A stretch of DNA of 64,000 nucleotides from the NCBI GenBank assembly GCA_038527485.1, contig JBCBFT010000019.1:1-64000 (forward strand), in the 5' to 3' direction. The DNA comes from JALEFZ01 sp038527485. GTDB lineage: Bacteria > Bacteroidota > Bacteroidia > J057. The notes under the pieces are model-generated. The model did no database searches and was not told the origin of the DNA. It saw only the letters and a list, made by a program, of their open reading frames with translations. Below, one piece after another: positions 34,411 to 44,758 of the stretch (the first letter of the stretch is position 1; each line of letters begins with the position of its first letter). A program made the position numbers and the translations under genes.

Positions 34411-34950
34411 TTACCTCGACTTCAAACTCACCTCCAGCGTATATTCCCCCTCTGACAATCCTTCGGCACCTACGACACCAATGATAACCTTGTACGGATT
34501 ATTGATAGCCAAAATATCCGTTACCGTCCGTGTGTGATCCTGCGTCTTTCCGCGTCTTTTGTAGTCCCACTTGTGGTCGGCTTCACAGCGGACGCACTGG
34601 GAGAGGTTAGGAACGATAGACTCATTGGTGGTGCCGACTTCGTAGGCATACAAACTAAAATTCGCCTTGGGGTCCTTCGGGATGACCTTGATGACCATCT
34701 CAGAGTAGCGTGGGAGCTGCGCTTGGTAGAGGACATGGTGCCCCGTAAATTTCTTTTTTTGTGTCTCGGGGAAGCAGGCCACGCTACTGTTCCATGCCCA
34801 AGACAAGGAAGACATCAGGGAACCATCTGACAAAGTCCCTTCAACCTCAACGATTTCATTGGGAATGACCTCGATTTCTCTTAATTCTTGTCCATACACA
34901 CTAGCACAAAGCCATAAAAGGAGCAGGTTGCAAAAAATAATAGGTTTCAT
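34411..34950 (-). CDS. Exported protein of unknown function
   Basis: The 179-aa product has a signal peptide (cleavage near VYGQ, residue 20). The mature part is beta-rich, with two Cys in SQCVRCEAD and one more Cys near residue 59, and ends in a strand pair GEYTLEVSLKSR, as in small jelly-roll or PPC-type domains. The family was not recognised. Its stop codon lies at the edge of the repeat array. Confidence 0.7.
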   Translation of the reverse strand: MKPIIFCNLLLLWLCASVYGQELREIEVIPNEIVEVEGTLSDGSLMSSLSWAWNSSVACFPETQKKKFTGHHVLYQAQLPRYSEMVIKVIPKDPKANFSLYAYEVGTTNESIVPNLSQCVRCEADHKWDYKRRGKTQDHTRTVTDILAINNPYKVIIGVVGAEGLSEGEYTLEVSLKSR

Positions 34951-35121
34951 TTTGAATTACTTGTTGTGAAATGAGCGGACAGATGGGGTAAAGCAAAAAA
35001 TGGTGAGATTCTCCTCCCTATCTATCCATTATGATTGTTCCTTATATCAACGAAAATGTAATCCAGTATTGGTATAATTTCTAAAGTCTCGTATTTATCC
35101 TTTAGTTTAATGTCGGATTGA

Positions 35122-37539
35122 ATGACAACTACTATGATGAAACGTCTGCTGCTACTTACGATTTGGGTGTGGGTTATTTTAACTGCTTGTCAGCCCTCCT
35201 CGACTTCTTCTCCTTTTGATACATCCGATCTGCCTGCCATCAAGGGAAAAGCATCCTATCTCGCCTCGCCTTTTGTCACTGCGGGGGATCGCTTGTATAT
35301 GGTAGGACATCAAGATGGGAAGTTTCCAGATTTAGGCTGGCATGTCCAGGATGAAATGGGGGGTATCTGGGCGCATCCCATCAAGTTGATGGATGGATTC
35401 ACCTTGGGAGTTCAGCAAGGAAATGACATGTATTGCCTGACAGAAGCAGATACATTCATCAATTATCCCTTTGCCAATCGACATCGATATACAAAAGGAA
35501 TAGCTGACTTAGAGATAGATCGCCTACAGTTTGTCCCTGATGGTCAGGCGGGGATTGTCATTTTGTATCAGATCACCCATCAGCAATCTACCCCATTGGA
35601 TCTGACGCTGCATCTCGCAGGTATGGTGGATCTGCGCCCTGTGTGGTTGGGGGAAAGAACAGGACTAGGAGACGGAGAAGATCAACTCGTCTGGGATGAG
35701 GCAGCGAGTGTATTCGTAGGAAAAGATGAAGCGAATCGAGGAGAAGTCAGGTTTGGGAGTACAATGGCTGCTTTGGGTCATGAAATCGGCGCGCCCATCT
35801 GTGATTTTGAGCATGTAGGAAAAGGAAAAACGGGGACCATTACGTACGAGGTACAAGTGGGGGCGAATGAGACCTTTACTTTTCCCCTTTTCATTGCCAA
35901 TGACCAAAAGACTTACAACCAATTGACCACAAACTATGCGCAGCTTTTTGAGGAGAAAAAACAGCGATTTGCGCAACTGGAACAAAAGGCAGAATTGCGA
36001 ATCCCAGATCCAGAAATAGAGCAGACCTTTGAGTGGTTGAAATACAACACCGATTGGCTGATCCAAGAAGTACCAGGTGTAGGTCGAGGACTGACAGCAG
36101 GAATTCCTGACTATCCTTGGTGGTTTGGGGCTGATACAGAATATGCTTTGAAGGGAGCCATAGCCATCGGGCGTAAGGAACTGGTTTATGAAACCATCGA
36201 TTTGATCCACAGGATCTCCGATACACTCAATGGCAATGGACGTATCCTACACGAAGTCTCCACCAATGGCGCGGTCTTCAATCCTGGCAACATCAACGAG
36301 ACTCCTCAGTTTACTTCTCTTATTTGGCATGTCTACGAGTGGACAGGAGATAAGGCATTTTTGGAGAAATATTATCCTACCGTTCAAAAGGGCTTGAATT
36401 GGCTGATGACGGAAAAGGACAAAGACGGCAACTTACTGCCCGACGGCTTTGGGATGATGGAAATCCATGGGTTGAACTCAGAGATGATTGATGTAGCCGC
36501 CTACACGCAGCGCGCGTTTGCCGATGCAGCCAAGATGGCCCAGCAGTTGGGGCTAGCCGATGATGAGAATCGCTACAAGGACATGGCTTCTCAGTTAGGG
36601 GAAAAGATCAATACAGACTTTTGGGTGGGAGAATTCAATTCCTACGCAGATTTTGTTGGGACGACTGCGCAGGCAAGGCACCTGATCGAAGATGCCATCG
36701 TACGTGCCGATACCTTGGATAAGCCCTGGGCTGTGGAGGAGCTAGAAGCGACCCAGGCGCAGATTGCCAGCTATCCTGCTACCCAAAAGCAGGGCTTCGT
36801 CTTGCACCACAACTGGGTCGTCAACACGCCCATGGAGATGGGCATCTCGCCTGCTGCTTATGCCATCCCCGCCCTCAATACGGGCAGCCAATTTGTCAAT
36901 CCTTTTGGGATGTTTGTGACAGGGATCGACCGCGACGAGACGGCGGGGCAGGATATGGGTTCATTTGCTGCTGACAAGAAGATCTTCTCCTACACGGGGG
37001 CCGTGATGACCCTGCCGACAGGTGTACAAGCTGTAGCTGAAAACAATTATGGACGCCCTGACGAAGCACTGGACTACCTGCAGCGTATGACCAGGAGCTT
37101 TAGCTATGCTTTTCCAGGATCTATGTATGAGGTCTCGCCCGACTTTGGGATGATCGTCCAAGCTTGGAATATCTACAGTTTTGGCGTACCGATTATCCAA
37201 CAATTTTTTGGGGTCAAGCCTCAAGCTTACAAGCAAACCATTGTCATTCAACCCCAGATGCCTTCTACCTGGAATGAAGCCGAACTCAAGCAGGTGGAAG
37301 TGGGAGACAATGTGATTTCTATCCGCTACGAAAGGGTAGGGGAGGGAATGAAAATGAATATTTCCCAGACAAAGGAAAACTGGAAGGTGATCGTAAAAGT
37401 ACCTGAGAAGACCTACAAAAGCTGTGAGGTAAACGGAAATACCATTTCGCTAGATGCCAGTCTTGCAAGCGACCAGAGATGGCGAAAGTTCGAGCAAGTA
37501 GCGTTGACGGGTACGAGTTGGGAGGTGAGGCTGAAGTAG
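35122..37539 (+). CDS. Lipoprotein with (alpha/alpha)6-barrel glycosidase domain (amylo-1,6-glucosidase-like)
   Basis: The 805-aa product has a lipoprotein signal (lipobox ILTAC; the ATG at 35137 is an equally likely start). An N-terminal beta-sandwich (about 30-280) is followed by a six-hairpin glycosidase barrel (about 290-700) with typical phrases PDYPWWFGADTEYALKGA, NGRILHEVSTNG, PDGFGMMEIHGLNSEMIDV and VSPDFGMIVQAW, and a C-terminal beta domain. The acidic residues E and D in these phrases are candidate catalytic groups. The family resembles glycogen debranching enzymes, but the substrate may be another glycan. The gene is not in a polysaccharide utilisation locus. Confidence 0.82.
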   Translation: MTTTMMKRLLLLTIWVWVILTACQPSSTSSPFDTSDLPAIKGKASYLASPFVTAGDRLYMVGHQDGKFPDLGWHVQDEMGGIWAHPIKLMDGFTLGVQQGNDMYCLTEADTFINYPFANRHRYTKGIADLEIDRLQFVPDGQAGIVILYQITHQQSTPLDLTLHLAGMVDLRPVWLGERTGLGDGEDQLVWDEAASVFVGKDEANRGEVRFGSTMAALGHEIGAPICDFEHVGKGKTGTITYEVQVGANETFTFPLFIANDQKTYNQLTTNYAQLFEEKKQRFAQLEQKAELRIPDPEIEQTFEWLKYNTDWLIQEVPGVGRGLTAGIPDYPWWFGADTEYALKGAIAIGRKELVYETIDLIHRISDTLNGNGRILHEVSTNGAVFNPGNINETPQFTSLIWHVYEWTGDKAFLEKYYPTVQKGLNWLMTEKDKDGNLLPDGFGMMEIHGLNSEMIDVAAYTQRAFADAAKMAQQLGLADDENRYKDMASQLGEKINTDFWVGEFNSYADFVGTTAQARHLIEDAIVRADTLDKPWAVEELEATQAQIASYPATQKQGFVLHHNWVVNTPMEMGISPAAYAIPALNTGSQFVNPFGMFVTGIDRDETAGQDMGSFAADKKIFSYTGAVMTLPTGVQAVAENNYGRPDEALDYLQRMTRSFSYAFPGSMYEVSPDFGMIVQAWNIYSFGVPIIQQFFGVKPQAYKQTIVIQPQMPSTWNEAELKQVEVGDNVISIRYERVGEGMKMNISQTKENWKVIVKVPEKTYKSCEVNGNTISLDASLASDQRWRKFEQVALTGTSWEVRLK

Positions 37540-37588
37540 AGGGATGATCCTTATGAAATGAAATCGTATACGCTCTGCTTTGAGCATG

Positions 37589-37637
37589 GGACTGAACTCC
37601 ACATACTATGGGTCACTGTCCCTTCAGGACAATGAAC
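37589..37637. repeat. Diverged solitary copy of the second half of the 34-kb repeat
   Basis: GGACTGAACTCCACATACTA is followed by TGTCC-CTTCA-GGACA and AATGAAC. The order and hairpin equal those of the tandem array 3 kb upstream, with substitutions; the hairpin stem TGTCC/GGACA is kept. Confidence 0.7.
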
Positions 37638-37717
37638 TTGCTGAGGCGATCCCAAATTCAAAGATCAGGTGAGCATTCATCTGTTTAAACCGAGCCATCA
37701 CACTCCATTGAAACACG

Positions 37718-38266
37718 TTAGGAAACCGCTTGCAAGATTTGAATGCGAATCAGATCGGCCGCTTCTAGGTGTCGCTGCTCATGCGCCACGATGATGTCAA
37801 ATGCGCTGGATAGGGGATATACGATGTTGCGATTGGCAGGAGAGGAGATGATCTGTTTTTGGTCTACAAGGTCTGCACAGCTATCGATGAAAGTCGCCAG
37901 TTCTTCCTGATGCTGCAAAAAGCGATCGAGGATGTCGCCATTGATGGTACTTTGGGAAGGTTCCCAAATGGGGAAAGTACGCGTTTTACGCTTTTGAGAA
38001 GGGGCGACGGAGCGATAAACTGTGTTGCCCATGGCGCGGTTGAGGAAACCTATGCGGCCAAGAAAAGGAACCTTGTAGCGACCCCTTCTCACCACTTCGA
38101 TGACAGGATAGTAGGTTTCGTTGACTGTGATGAGATGCTCGAGGTTTTGGGCGATGCTCCATGTACTGGAATCTGGACGCCAGTTGAGTTCATCTGGTGT
38201 AAGGAAGCGGAAGGCTTGATTGGCCCATTCGCTTAGGCTGTGTATCTGTTGGCTCCACTCGCTCAT
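37718..38266 (-). CDS. DinB-family (DfrA-like) metal-binding protein
   Basis: The 182-aa protein starts at the ATG at 38266 (MSEWSQQIHSL); the frame is open 20 codons upstream without family similarity. It shows the DinB four-helix pattern with the metal-site histidines: NLEHLITVNETY in the second helix and AHEQRHLEAADLI near the end. Members are used as thiol-dependent transferases (bacillithiol or similar) or are uncharacterised; the name comes from a damage-inducible gene of Bacillus. No neighbour hints at a pathway. Confidence 0.88.
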   Translation of the reverse strand: MSEWSQQIHSLSEWANQAFRFLTPDELNWRPDSSTWSIAQNLEHLITVNETYYPVIEVVRRGRYKVPFLGRIGFLNRAMGNTVYRSVAPSQKRKTRTFPIWEPSQSTINGDILDRFLQHQEELATFIDSCADLVDQKQIISSPANRNIVYPLSSAFDIIVAHEQRHLEAADLIRIQILQAVS

Positions 38267-38499
38267 AATAGTGCTTTCCCTTAATATGCGAAAATACTGT
38301 AAGAACTGAAAGAAGCACCTATTCAAATATCAAGTTGGGATAGCCTATCCTACGCAGGACCACCGCTACAGCATGGTCAGCACTTTCAGGTGTAGTTATT
38401 TATGAAGGATTATACTTATTGGATGGCGAAATGAGAGGTGTATTTTCAATACCTATCCTTGTCAATCTCGATTCTCTGCTCTCACAATATCTTCTCCCC

Positions 38500-39765
38500 T
38501 TAAAAATACTGCCCAATCCCAATCACCCAGCCCCTTTGGCTCGGCGCATAAATATCCACTCCATAGTCTACCCTCAAAATCGCATTGTGGGCCTGCTTGT
38601 AAATCAAGCGAAGCCCACCTCCCGCAAAATGTCGAAACTGCTCTCTATCCCACAACTCTGTCAGACTACCTCCTGGGTCGCGCCATGTCCCCACATCCGA
38701 GAATCCGACCACTTGCGCCGCAAATCTCCGTTTGTCCCAAAAGGCATACCGATACTCCAAATTGGCAATCAATGCCGCTGTCCCTCTGTCGATCCGATTA
38801 CCCGCTCCGCGAATGTTGACGTAGCTGTCGAGCACGAAGGGAGCAAAGGGGGAATTGGTATTGGTCGAGATGCCGATGCGGAGCCGTGAAGCAAAATTTC
38901 CTCGTTTGCCGATCCTGCGGTAGTATTTGGCATCATTTAAAAAGATGTGGAACCAGTTGTTCTTGGCGAAGTTGTAGACCGACTGCCAATTGGCATGGTT
39001 GAGAAAGCCCGATTCGTAGAAGTAATCATAATTGATACGGTTAATATCATGAATCGCTTTGAGCAAGATTTTATTTTCATTGAGCGCGTTGGGACCTGGT
39101 GTAGCTTCTCCCGCATGGCGAGCATTCTTCTGAAAATCCTCATTGAAAAAGGTCACTCCACTTTCAAAATATTGGTTGCGGTCCAGTTGGTAGATTCCCG
39201 TAAGCGTCGAACTGAGGTTGGTATAATCGTAGAAGACCGTCTGATCTCCGAAATACAAAGGTTCTACCGAAGCAAAGCGCTGAAGACCACCCGAAAAGCC
39301 CCATCGAGATCCCTGAAGGAAAGGTGCGCGGAGGTAGAGTTGATAGTTTTGTCTGAGGTCATTGTTTCGGTAAATGGCAGTAAGCTGTTTGCCCTTCCCC
39401 AACCAGTTTACATCTGTGAAACCCAATTGAAACCAAAAATTTCCCCTGATTCCTCCAAAATTGATGATAGGGAAAAAAGTCCATGCTTCTTCTACTTGGA
39501 AGGTAACTTTGAGTCCTTCCGCTAGCGTGTCAATCTGTGCCTTGACATTGGCTACAGCATACAAGTTCCTGAGGCGCTGTAGATCCTTTTGCAATCGCAA
39601 AGAATCTAAGGTCTCTCCCTGTTTCGTATCGATGAAATGACTCAAATAGGCCAATTTCGTCTCTTTGAGTCCTTCTACCTCTACCTCTTGGATCTGATGT
39701 TGTGCCATCAGCAGGTGAGAAAGAAGTAGGAAGCCAAAGAATAATAGCTGTGTGATGATTTTCAT
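38500..39765 (-). CDS. Outer-membrane BamA/TamA-like protein (single POTRA, surface-antigen barrel)
   Basis: The 421-aa protein has a signal peptide (cleavage near LLMAQ, residue 21), one POTRA-like domain (about 23-95; IQEVEVEGLKETK to LKVTFQVEEAW) and a 16-stranded barrel with the typical YVNIRGAGNRIDRGTAAL phrase, equivalent to the VRGF/Y motif of the Omp85 superfamily, and an aromatic end (GIGQYF). It has one POTRA rather than the five of BamA and may help insert or secrete specific proteins or lipids. It is a single gene. Confidence 0.88.
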   Translation of the reverse strand: MKIITQLLFFGFLLLSHLLMAQHQIQEVEVEGLKETKLAYLSHFIDTKQGETLDSLRLQKDLQRLRNLYAVANVKAQIDTLAEGLKVTFQVEEAWTFFPIINFGGIRGNFWFQLGFTDVNWLGKGKQLTAIYRNNDLRQNYQLYLRAPFLQGSRWGFSGGLQRFASVEPLYFGDQTVFYDYTNLSSTLTGIYQLDRNQYFESGVTFFNEDFQKNARHAGEATPGPNALNENKILLKAIHDINRINYDYFYESGFLNHANWQSVYNFAKNNWFHIFLNDAKYYRRIGKRGNFASRLRIGISTNTNSPFAPFVLDSYVNIRGAGNRIDRGTAALIANLEYRYAFWDKRRFAAQVVGFSDVGTWRDPGGSLTELWDREQFRHFAGGGLRLIYKQAHNAILRVDYGVDIYAPSQRGWVIGIGQYF

Positions 39766-39883
39766 GAGAATGTGTGAAATGGGGCGCTTAAGAATGAAAG
39801 AATAGTGAGTGTTTAGGGTATGATGGTTTTTTGGGGAATGTAAAGGTGTTTATTCTGAAAAATGAAAAATGAAAAATGATCGG

Positions 39884-41449
39884 CTATCGATTAAACCTTA
39901 ATCCAAAATTAAACGTCGAAGCGCGTCCATTGTTCTCTTGGAGAAATTCATTTGTGAAAGCGGTGTATAGCAATTCGACCTCAAACTTGCGTGTAAACTG
40001 ATACTTGAATCCTAGACCTGACTGCGCGAAGTAGTCAAAATCCTGCTGCCAGTAAGGAGAGACGCCATTGAGGAAGTAGAAGGTAGTCTGTGGATTGGGG
40101 AAATAGCTCAAAATGACTGTGGCAGGGGTAGAAATACGGTTGATGTCGCCCTCTGCTCGACTGCCGATGTCCTCGATCATGAAGTCAATCTCTGTGAACA
40201 GCGAGAAGTTATTTCCCAAAGGAAAATCATTGAAAAACTGTGTCCACCAAGTCGCGCCGTCCCAGTCGATGAAAGGTAGTTGGCCATTTCCTTGCAAATT
40301 TTCTCCTACTGGAAACCAAAACGCACTCTGGATAGAGAAATTGGGCAGCTTGGCTGTCGGTGCCCAGCGGATCTTCGGGCCGATGCTCGTGATCCCTTGA
40401 CGGGTGACAGCCCCCTGGGGGTTGCCCAAGACGCTGAAAGGCGAAGCCGATGCGCGGTCGTTCGACACGCGACGGTAACGCAGGTCAAAGCCTGCGTTGA
40501 AACGATCGCTGACCCCGTACACAAAGCTCAACCAAGAGGTGAAAAAGGTCGAGCGATCTATCAATGTCTCTCCATCTCCTGTCTGCTGTGTGTAGAGGTT
40601 GTTGAAGATCTTAGTTTCTGTCGTGCGCTTGGGAATCGCCGCAGAGACGACGTAGCGCGCGGCATTATTGCCCTCCGAAGCATCGAAATCTGTAGCCTCT
40701 TCGACATCTACACTTCCATTTCCTGAAGGCTGCTCATTGAGTGACCAATCGTAAGTATAAAACTGGATTTTGTAATCCGCAGGGATCTTCTGGCTACGAT
40801 ATTTGTTGATGAAAGCCAGGGCAGAAGTTTTGCTCCCTCCAAAGTCGCTGCTATACCACTCAAATATCTGAGACAAACTCACGCTTTGGTTCGCTGCATC
40901 CACACGGATAAACTGGGCATTGTTCAATGCCTTGCGCGTCTGGCTTTGCAGCTGACTTTCCAGTTTTTCAGGACGATACGCAAAGTTGGTGATGGGTGGA
41001 CAGCCTACTGCACCACAAACCAACACGAAGTGAAAGCGGGAATCTTTGTAGGTCTTGAGTAAGCGATCCTTTTCGATCTGATTCAACGTCAGGGACTGAC
41101 CCGCTACCTTGTGCTTCTTGCTGTCAAAAAATCCATTGATATTGAGGACAGAGGTTAAGGGATAGTTGGCAAGTGCTCCTTTGATAACAAGAAGATTGTA
41201 GGCATTGATGTAGAATGCTTGCGTAGTTGCAGCATCCAGGTTCGATAGCGATGCACGTCCCACAAAGTCTGTCAGTTGATCGAGTTGTGCATTTTTATCC
41301 AATCTTTCATAAGCGACTTTTCCATTTTTGACATAAGACTTGAGGAATTGATCTGTCTGGTCAAAGAAAGTGTTGATGTCATTTACTTGAGCAGATAGGG
41401 ATTGGGAAAAGACCCAAATGATGGCGAAGAATAAGGTTATTTTTTTCAT
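39884..41449 (-). CDS. DUF547 domain fused to an outer-membrane beta-barrel
   Basis: The 521-aa protein starts at the ATG at 41449 (MKKITLFF), which opens a signal peptide (cleavage near SLSAQ). Residues 22-240 form a complete DUF547 domain: KVAYERLDK, FYINAYNLLVIKGAL, FHFVLVCGAVGCPPI and the usual end YTYDWSLNE. A short acidic linker follows, then a repeated beta-strand region of about 250 residues with aromatic end NFGLRFNR, as in outer-membrane barrels. DUF547 proteins normally stop at the end of the domain. DUF547 is a papain-like fold, and the Cys of VCGAVGC is a candidate catalytic residue. Confidence 0.82.
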   Translation of the reverse strand: MKKITLFFAIIWVFSQSLSAQVNDINTFFDQTDQFLKSYVKNGKVAYERLDKNAQLDQLTDFVGRASLSNLDAATTQAFYINAYNLLVIKGALANYPLTSVLNINGFFDSKKHKVAGQSLTLNQIEKDRLLKTYKDSRFHFVLVCGAVGCPPITNFAYRPEKLESQLQSQTRKALNNAQFIRVDAANQSVSLSQIFEWYSSDFGGSKTSALAFINKYRSQKIPADYKIQFYTYDWSLNEQPSGNGSVDVEEATDFDASEGNNAARYVVSAAIPKRTTETKIFNNLYTQQTGDGETLIDRSTFFTSWLSFVYGVSDRFNAGFDLRYRRVSNDRASASPFSVLGNPQGAVTRQGITSIGPKIRWAPTAKLPNFSIQSAFWFPVGENLQGNGQLPFIDWDGATWWTQFFNDFPLGNNFSLFTEIDFMIEDIGSRAEGDINRISTPATVILSYFPNPQTTFYFLNGVSPYWQQDFDYFAQSGLGFKYQFTRKFEVELLYTAFTNEFLQENNGRASTFNFGLRFNR

Positions 41450-41735
41450 TTCGTGATTTAGATGAAGTGTGAAGAATGAAAAATGGCGTAAGGCGACAGA
41501 TGGAATCAAGCGAAGAATATAAATCAAAGTGAAGCTTGACTGTTAACCCTTTCGGTCTGATTTCTGACTTCCTTTCTATCTGTGTGCATCTTACAATGTT
41601 TACACATTCATCGAATACGAGTAATTTCCTCAGACTTTATCACGAAAAGATCACAATTCAATCAAGTTTTTCTGAGGGAGATTTTTTTGAGGGGCATGCA
41701 GCAGATTTCTAGTCCATTTCGTATTAAACAAAACA

Positions 41736-42647
41736 ATGAATCATCATATGAAGACACTTTTGCTGCTTTTAACCTTGTCGATTAGCTATTCTCTCTTCGC
41801 CCAGTCTTATCGACCTTACATTCTTCCTGATAAGACATGGGATATTCAAGATACAGAGGGAAACGATATCTGTTTTGGCACTAAATATCGGAGGATGTTG
41901 CTGGATCGTGATACCCTCATAGATGGGGAGAGATGGTTCTTTATTGCCTTTCGCAAAACAAAGGACTCCTCCTGTGCCAATGATACCCTGACAGATGATG
42001 TATTTGTCGGCCATACGATCATCAGAGAGGATACGGCTGCACGTAGAGTATGGTGGAGAGATCTATCCACCGCCAACGGAGGCCCTTTTCCTATCCTAGA
42101 TTTTGCTGCACAGATAGGCGATACTGTAAGGCTAGGCGCTACTCAAATAGAGGAGGGTATTTTACAGGATATTCAACCTTACACGTTACTCAATGGAGAA
42201 GTAACAAGGGAATTTTTCTTCGATACAAATAACGGTCCCACGAGTATAATCGAAGGTGTAGGAGGTGGTTTCAATTTGTTTGATCCCTTTCTCGTCGGTT
42301 TTGGTTTTGGTTCTACTACGATTTGTGTGAAAGAAAATGGCAATCCTATATACTCTGAAGCCCCTGATGGACTATCCTGTTTTTTGAAAACAGTCGATAG
42401 TGATGCCCCTTTACGTGTCCTAATGGAGGTTTATCCCAATCCTACCAACCACAAAATGACGGTCAGACACAATATCCCGCTGGCAGGTGTGACGATCTGG
42501 TCAGTGGTAGGTGAGAAACTCTACGAAAGTACAGAAAGTAGTTCGTTTGAAGTGGATCTTAGTCCTTACCCTGCGGGTGTCTATCTCCTTCAGGTTCAAT
42601 CTATGAATGGGAAATCAAAGCAAATCCGACGAATCGTAAAGTATTGA
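41736..42647 (+). CDS. Secreted protein with type IX secretion C-terminal sorting domain
   Basis: The 303-aa product has a signal peptide (cleavage near SLFAQ, residue 23) and a classic type A sorting domain at the end: MEVYPNPTNHKMTVRH, then YPAGVYLLQVQ and IRRIVKY. The intervening part is beta-rich without a known domain. The protein should be exported by the type IX system. A second Met at residue 5 is an alternative start. Confidence 0.9.
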   Translation: MNHHMKTLLLLLTLSISYSLFAQSYRPYILPDKTWDIQDTEGNDICFGTKYRRMLLDRDTLIDGERWFFIAFRKTKDSSCANDTLTDDVFVGHTIIREDTAARRVWWRDLSTANGGPFPILDFAAQIGDTVRLGATQIEEGILQDIQPYTLLNGEVTREFFFDTNNGPTSIIEGVGGGFNLFDPFLVGFGFGSTTICVKENGNPIYSEAPDGLSCFLKTVDSDAPLRVLMEVYPNPTNHKMTVRHNIPLAGVTIWSVVGEKLYESTESSSFEVDLSPYPAGVYLLQVQSMNGKSKQIRRIVKY

Positions 42648-42763
42648 GTAAAGAAATGACAATCGTTTGAAGTTCAGGAAACAAGGATCATCATATATGC
42701 CTCTTCCTATTTACGATCCTTTTTCCTAACTTTTAATATCCATTTATCTGAAGAACTTCTACC

Positions 42764-44683
42764 ATGGGAGAGGCAAGAGTAAAAATACTTTCTGAAAATC
42801 AGCAAGATATGCAGGCATTTGTGCGTCATCTACTTGAAGACGTGCAGGCCCTAGAATACATGATTGAAAATGACTGGTTCGAGACGGGTGTCGTCCGTAT
42901 CGGTGCCGAGCAGGAGATGTGTCTCGTAGACCGCTACGGGAAGCCCGCGCTCAAGTCGGTCGAGATCCTGGAAGATTTCCATCCTGATTGGCTGACGACT
43001 GAGCTCGCCCAGTTTAATCTGGAACTCAATCTATCACCTCAACTCTTCACACAGGATGCCCTGAGTGAGATGGAAGCGGAGCTTCGGGCCTGTTTTGCTT
43101 CTGTACAACAAGTCGCAGCGCGTCACGACACACGGATTGCCCTGACGGGAATTTTGCCTACGATTCGTAAGTATGACCTCGTCTTAGACAATCTGACGCC
43201 TGAGCAGCGATATTTCGCCCTGATGACCGCACTCAAAAACATGCGCGGGTCCGACTATGAGCTGAGACTGACAGGGATAGATGAGTTGAACCTTAAGCAC
43301 GACTCTCCCTTGCTGGAAGCCTGTAATACATCTTTTCAGGTGCATCTACAGGTAGAACCCAAAACCTTTGTGCCGATGTACAACATCGCACAGGCACTCG
43401 CAGGACCGACCATGGCCATCGCTGCTAACTCTCCGCTGCTGATGGGCAAGCGCCTTTGGCATGAGACGCGGATTGTCCTCTTTCAGCAATCTATCGACGA
43501 TCGCAAGAGCTTGAATTATCAACGAGAGCGGAGCCCTCGCGTGACTTTTGGCACGGATTGGTTGAAGCATTCCATTCTAGAAATTTATAAAGAAGACATC
43601 TCCCGCTTCCGTCCGATCTTGGCATCAGAGGATTCTTACAGTGCCTTTGACAAAATCCGTGAAGGCATCACGCCTAAACTCAAGGCACTGCAAGTACACA
43701 ATGGGACAGTCTATCGCTGGAACCGCCCTTGCTTTGGCATTAACTCGGATGGTACGCCCCACCTGCGGATTGAAAATCGTGTCTTACCCGCAGGACCGAC
43801 ACTGCACGATGAGATGGCCAATACAGCCTTTTGGCTGGGAACGATGGTTGGGATGTCCAGGGAGTATCCCGACATTACGAAGCATATGAGTTTTGCCGAT
43901 GCGCGTGACAACTTCATCAAAGGAGCCCGAACAGGGATCGATGGTGAGTTTACTTGGATAAATGAAAAGAAGTTCTCTGCTAGAGAGTTGGTACTTAAAG
44001 AGCTGTTGCCTCTGGCGCGGGAAGGGCTCAAGCACCATGGGATCGCCCCAGCGGATATCGACAAGTATCTGGGTACCATCCAGGAGCGTGCAGAGCATCA
44101 CACAAACGGAGCCAGATGGATGCTGAAGACCTATACAGGGTTTTTGAAAGAAACCAATCGAGAAGAGGCCCTTTCCTCCTTGACCAATGCCATCATCCAT
44201 AATCAGGAGACACAAGCCCCTGTACATACTTGGAAGATCCCCACGCTCGGTGCCTTGAAAGAGTATGCACCTACCAAGATTCGGGTGGAGGAGTGTATGA
44301 CGACAGATTTTCATACAGTCCACCGGGAAGACATCATAGATCTCGTAGCCGATATCATGAATTGGCGCAACATTCGTCACCTACCTGTGGAGGACAAGGA
44401 AGGACAATTGGTAGGACTCGTCACCTCGCGTATGCTGATGCGTCATTTTACGCGTCACAAAAACGGGCTGGGCAAGGCCGCACAGTGCGTGGAAGACATC
44501 ATGAAGAAGGACATCATCACGATCTGTCCGACTGAGACCCTGATGAAAGCCCTGGAAATCATGGAAGCCCATAACATCGGTTGTCTGCCCGTCGTGAATG
44601 ATGGGCGTCTCGTAGGTTTGTTGTCTGAGAGTAATTTCCTACAACTAAGTCGTCGCCTACTAAGGTCTGCTGCTAGTGAATAA
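42764..44683 (+). CDS. Glutamate-cysteine ligase family 2 (GCS2) amidoligase with C-terminal CBS pair
   Basis: The 639-aa protein carries a GCS2 domain (about 35-420) with the metal-binding G-A-E49-Q-E51 motif and a family region around AQALAGPTMAIAANSPLL. The C-terminal 140 residues hold two CBS motifs (VEECMTTDFHTVHRED and VEDIMKKDIITICPTE). GCS2 enzymes join amino acids through the gamma-carboxylate of Glu or by other amide bonds, but proteins with this CBS fusion are not the glutathione enzyme and their substrate is unknown. CBS domains usually sense adenosyl nucleotides. An aspartoacylase-like gene follows 75 bp downstream. Confidence 0.88.
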   Translation: MGEARVKILSENQQDMQAFVRHLLEDVQALEYMIENDWFETGVVRIGAEQEMCLVDRYGKPALKSVEILEDFHPDWLTTELAQFNLELNLSPQLFTQDALSEMEAELRACFASVQQVAARHDTRIALTGILPTIRKYDLVLDNLTPEQRYFALMTALKNMRGSDYELRLTGIDELNLKHDSPLLEACNTSFQVHLQVEPKTFVPMYNIAQALAGPTMAIAANSPLLMGKRLWHETRIVLFQQSIDDRKSLNYQRERSPRVTFGTDWLKHSILEIYKEDISRFRPILASEDSYSAFDKIREGITPKLKALQVHNGTVYRWNRPCFGINSDGTPHLRIENRVLPAGPTLHDEMANTAFWLGTMVGMSREYPDITKHMSFADARDNFIKGARTGIDGEFTWINEKKFSARELVLKELLPLAREGLKHHGIAPADIDKYLGTIQERAEHHTNGARWMLKTYTGFLKETNREEALSSLTNAIIHNQETQAPVHTWKIPTLGALKEYAPTKIRVEECMTTDFHTVHREDIIDLVADIMNWRNIRHLPVEDKEGQLVGLVTSRMLMRHFTRHKNGLGKAAQCVEDIMKKDIITICPTETLMKALEIMEAHNIGCLPVVNDGRLVGLLSESNFLQLSRRLLRSAASE

Positions 44684-44758
44684 TGAGTGCTCGTACACAA
44701 AAAAGATAATGAAATGTGTATGTGAGCGCGAGATAACTACCAAAATTTCGGAGGAATT

